DNA of 64,000 nucleotides from a virus. The translations under genes and the position numbers were made by a program. The notes below the pieces were generated by a model. The model did no database searches, was not told where the DNA came from, and saw nothing but the letters and a program-made list of their open reading frames with translations. Location: the IMG/VR virus record IMGVR_UViG_3300017957_000012, positions 1-64,000 of that record; one strand, written 5' to 3'. Positions 62,207-64,000 of the stretch are shown in pieces; the stretch's first letter is position 1; the number at the start of each line of letters is the position of its first letter.

Positions 62207-64000
62207 TTAGCCCGTAAGCTTTTTTCGATATCTTGGATATAGCACTCCGGTGTCTGCTTCTTTGGGCTTTCCAACCGGTCCACGAACAGTCGTAATATAT
62301 TTACCATTATTACCTCTGTCGATTGCCCAAGGTAATCCTATATGTAAGTTAGTCGATCCTTGTAATTGAAGAGTTACGTAATCATCATTGCCCGTTGTTC
62401 CGGCCGGATGACTAAAGATACCGGTTTCATTGGTCGATGTCTTTGCTGAATAAAAACCGTCCGGTTGTGTAAAGCCGCCTTTAATTACGTGGTTTGATAC
62501 AAAGCCTAAGCTTGCCGTAGGCGCATTACTCCAATCATAGCCGGGATCGTCTTTCATTCTTGGCCGGCCGTAATTTCTCATTCTTGTTTTTAATTGCGCT
62601 ATCGTTGGATAAGTGCCTGTTCGAATAAAGAAATCTTCGACAAAGCAAGCACCTACACCGCAAGCTACTGGTGCTGCATTACTCGTGCCTGAGAAGTATG
62701 AATAGTATTCTCCAGAACCATTGTTCATATAACCACCGCCGAAGTATCCATTAAAATCCGGCGCGCCTGCATAATACATTGCGCCTGGAGCCCATAAATC
62801 AATTCCCGGACCTCTACAACTATAAGAATCTGGATATGGATATTTCGTACTAGGTTGTGCAGCTCCAATCGTAATTCCATTTGTTTGACCTTGGTCATAA
62901 GTTCGAAGAGGATAATGAGTTAAAGGACTACTTAACGATGGACCACCACCGAGAGATGAACTGCTTCCTGACCAATTAACTTGTGTATAACGACTTCCAG
63001 CTTCTTGAACAATATAGTTGTCCCATTCTGGTAAATCTTGGTGACCAAAATTAATCGCTGAATTCCCGGCACTACGGAACCAGTAAAAGCCATCATAATT
63101 AGTAAACGTGTTAATTATGTTATCAAGTGCAGTAAAGCGTGAATTTGTATCTCGTGTCATAACAAACCACTTAACCTGATTATCATTCTGATCTTGAGCT
63201 GTTCGAAGATTAAAGCCAGCCTCACTGAAAGCAGAAAGGTCATTACCCCATCCACCGCCGGGACGATTAGTAGTGACAAGTGTTCCGTCACTCGTGTAAC
63301 GACCTATTTGCGTAACATTATCAACTGGAACTAATCTATCAAAGTAATACCATGCGTATCCCCATGCAGCCATTGTCACTGTTGCATTTCTTTTGCCTGT
63401 TTCTGGATTGACTGGCTTCGAATTATGCCAGTTCAACACTGCGTTAATCATACCTTCTGGTGTTACGCCACTACCAAAATAAGCTATTCTAACTTCTGAT
63501 CCTCTAGCGTATCCAGTAAATAAACCTGCAGAACTTGACGCAACGCCAGCTGAATGATATCCAAATAATTCACTGTTGCTCAGCTGATTATTTTCTGGCG
63601 TATTCATACTACTGTCGTAATTTGACCAATTCATTTTTACTAGGCGACTACCACTCGGCTTGACAAATTGTATAGTACCAGTCATTGCTGGATGATTGAC
63701 ACAAGTGTATGTAGCGCTATTCAAACCTCCCTCTTCAAACCAATCTGCATAGAGAGTGATTGTACTCGCTGTTCCGTTACCAGCCACACCTTCTCGGTAA
63801 GGAGGATTGCCGCTACCAGGAATACCGTATGGAGCTTGTGTTGTAACCTTTATTGGGTGAAAAGAACCGGCGTTATTTGTTATAATAAGCTTATCACCGT
63901 AATTCAGCTGTATAGTCGGATTAGATGCATTAGTAAGAGTACCACCTCTATGCGTACCATTCACAATATACGCAGACGTTCCATTCGCAGTAAAAGTCAA
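62207..64000 (-). CDS. Subtilisin-like protease with cupredoxin-like domain, 5' end cut
   Basis: 597 codons remain; the frame is open to the right edge, where the first codon is TTG, so the true start is probably outside. Residues 1-115 look like a cupredoxin fold with potential copper ligands His48, Cys100, His103 and Met106 ('YTCVNHPAMTGTI'). From about 118 to 480 is a subtilase (S8): His149 in 'FGYHSAGVASSSAG', Asn313 in 'SAGN', 'IDLWAPG', and Ser440 in 'SGTSNAAP' (codon 62681-62683). The usual Asp-Ser/Thr-Gly motif is not obvious; Asp129 in 'NYDSSM' is the only nearby candidate. The last 90 residues ('NETGIFSHPAGTTGNDDYVT') are unassigned. It is unusual upstream of gp8. It may process virion proteins, degrade host surface protein or be a non-catalytic adhesin. 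Confidence 0.8.
   Translation of the reverse strand: MTFTANGTSAYIVNGTHRGGTLTNASNPTIQLNYGDKLIITNNAGSFHPIKVTTQAPYGIPGSGNPPYREGVAGNGTASTITLYADWFEEGGLNSATYTCVNHPAMTGTIQFVKPSGSRLVKMNWSNYDSSMNTPENNQLSNSELFGYHSAGVASSSAGLFTGYARGSEVRIAYFGSGVTPEGMINAVLNWHNSKPVNPETGKRNATVTMAAWGYAWYYFDRLVPVDNVTQIGRYTSDGTLVTTNRPGGGWGNDLSAFSEAGFNLRTAQDQNDNQVKWFVMTRDTNSRFTALDNIINTFTNYDGFYWFRSAGNSAINFGHQDLPEWDNYIVQEAGSRYTQVNWSGSSSSLGGGPSLSSPLTHYPLRTYDQGQTNGITIGAAQPSTKYPYPDSYSCRGPGIDLWAPGAMYYAGAPDFNGYFGGGYMNNGSGEYYSYFSGTSNAAPVACGVGACFVEDFFIRTGTYPTIAQLKTRMRNYGRPRMKDDPGYDWSNAPTASLGFVSNHVIKGGFTQPDGFYSAKTSTNETGIFSHPAGTTGNDDYVTLQLQGSTNLHIGLPWAIDRGNNGKYITTVRGPVGKPKEADTGVLYPRYRKKLTG

Overview
The window is one continuous, entirely minus-strand block of virion genes from a large T4-like tailed phage (myovirus), most like marine phages with cyanophage-type structural cassettes. 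The evidence is a gp8-type baseplate wedge protein, a DUF4815 structural protein, four fibre proteins ending in an S74 (endosialidase-type) chaperone, short DUF7936/DUF4376-type structural genes, and T4-type late promoter boxes (TATAAATA) between genes. DNA is AT-rich (about 40% GC by eye). The host cannot be read from the sequence. I see no tRNA, integrase, transposon, CRISPR array or plus-strand gene, and no gene-free stretch longer than 85 bases.

Transcription runs from high to low coordinates. Region 1 (64000-53544) is baseplate and attachment: a subtilisin-like protease with an N-terminal copper-protein-like fold (cut by the window edge), gp8-like wedge, the 1861-residue DUF4815 protein, a small coiled-coil protein and a short S74 fibre. 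Region 2 (53468-35109) holds a 3500-residue giant structural protein, a small beta protein, a collagen-like fibre with S74 chaperone, a small glycine/tyrosine-rich adhesin, a DUF4376 protein and a beta-domain protein. The window's one clear intrinsic terminator lies here, next to an exact late promoter. Region 3 (35093-11379) holds a 1350-residue S74 fibre, three overlapping small paralogues, a DUF7936 protein, and fibres of 1530, 1040 and about 3248 residues.

Region 4 (11378-7043) has three small structural genes, then three tightly coupled genes that are not obviously structural: a beta-propeller glycosidase-like protein, a TPR plus FkbM-type methyltransferase, and a nucleotidyltransferase fused to a cupin. 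They suggest sugar or glycan chemistry, and an exact late promoter 100 bases upstream would make them with the virion proteins. Region 5 (6992-1) is a set of modular, probably receptor-binding, proteins sharing one N-terminal domain. One of them carries a C-terminal Hint (hedgehog/intein) self-processing domain. The set ends in a Calx-beta repeat protein that runs off the left edge.

The window therefore encodes a very large adhesion apparatus (about 15,000 codons of fibre or adhesin-like protein). Several predicted self-processing or proteolytic activities (four S74 chaperones, one Hint domain, one subtilase) and a putative sugar-modification operon lie among the fibre genes. The best candidates for something undescribed are the three-gene sugar cassette, the Hint-tailed protein and the cupredoxin-subtilase.
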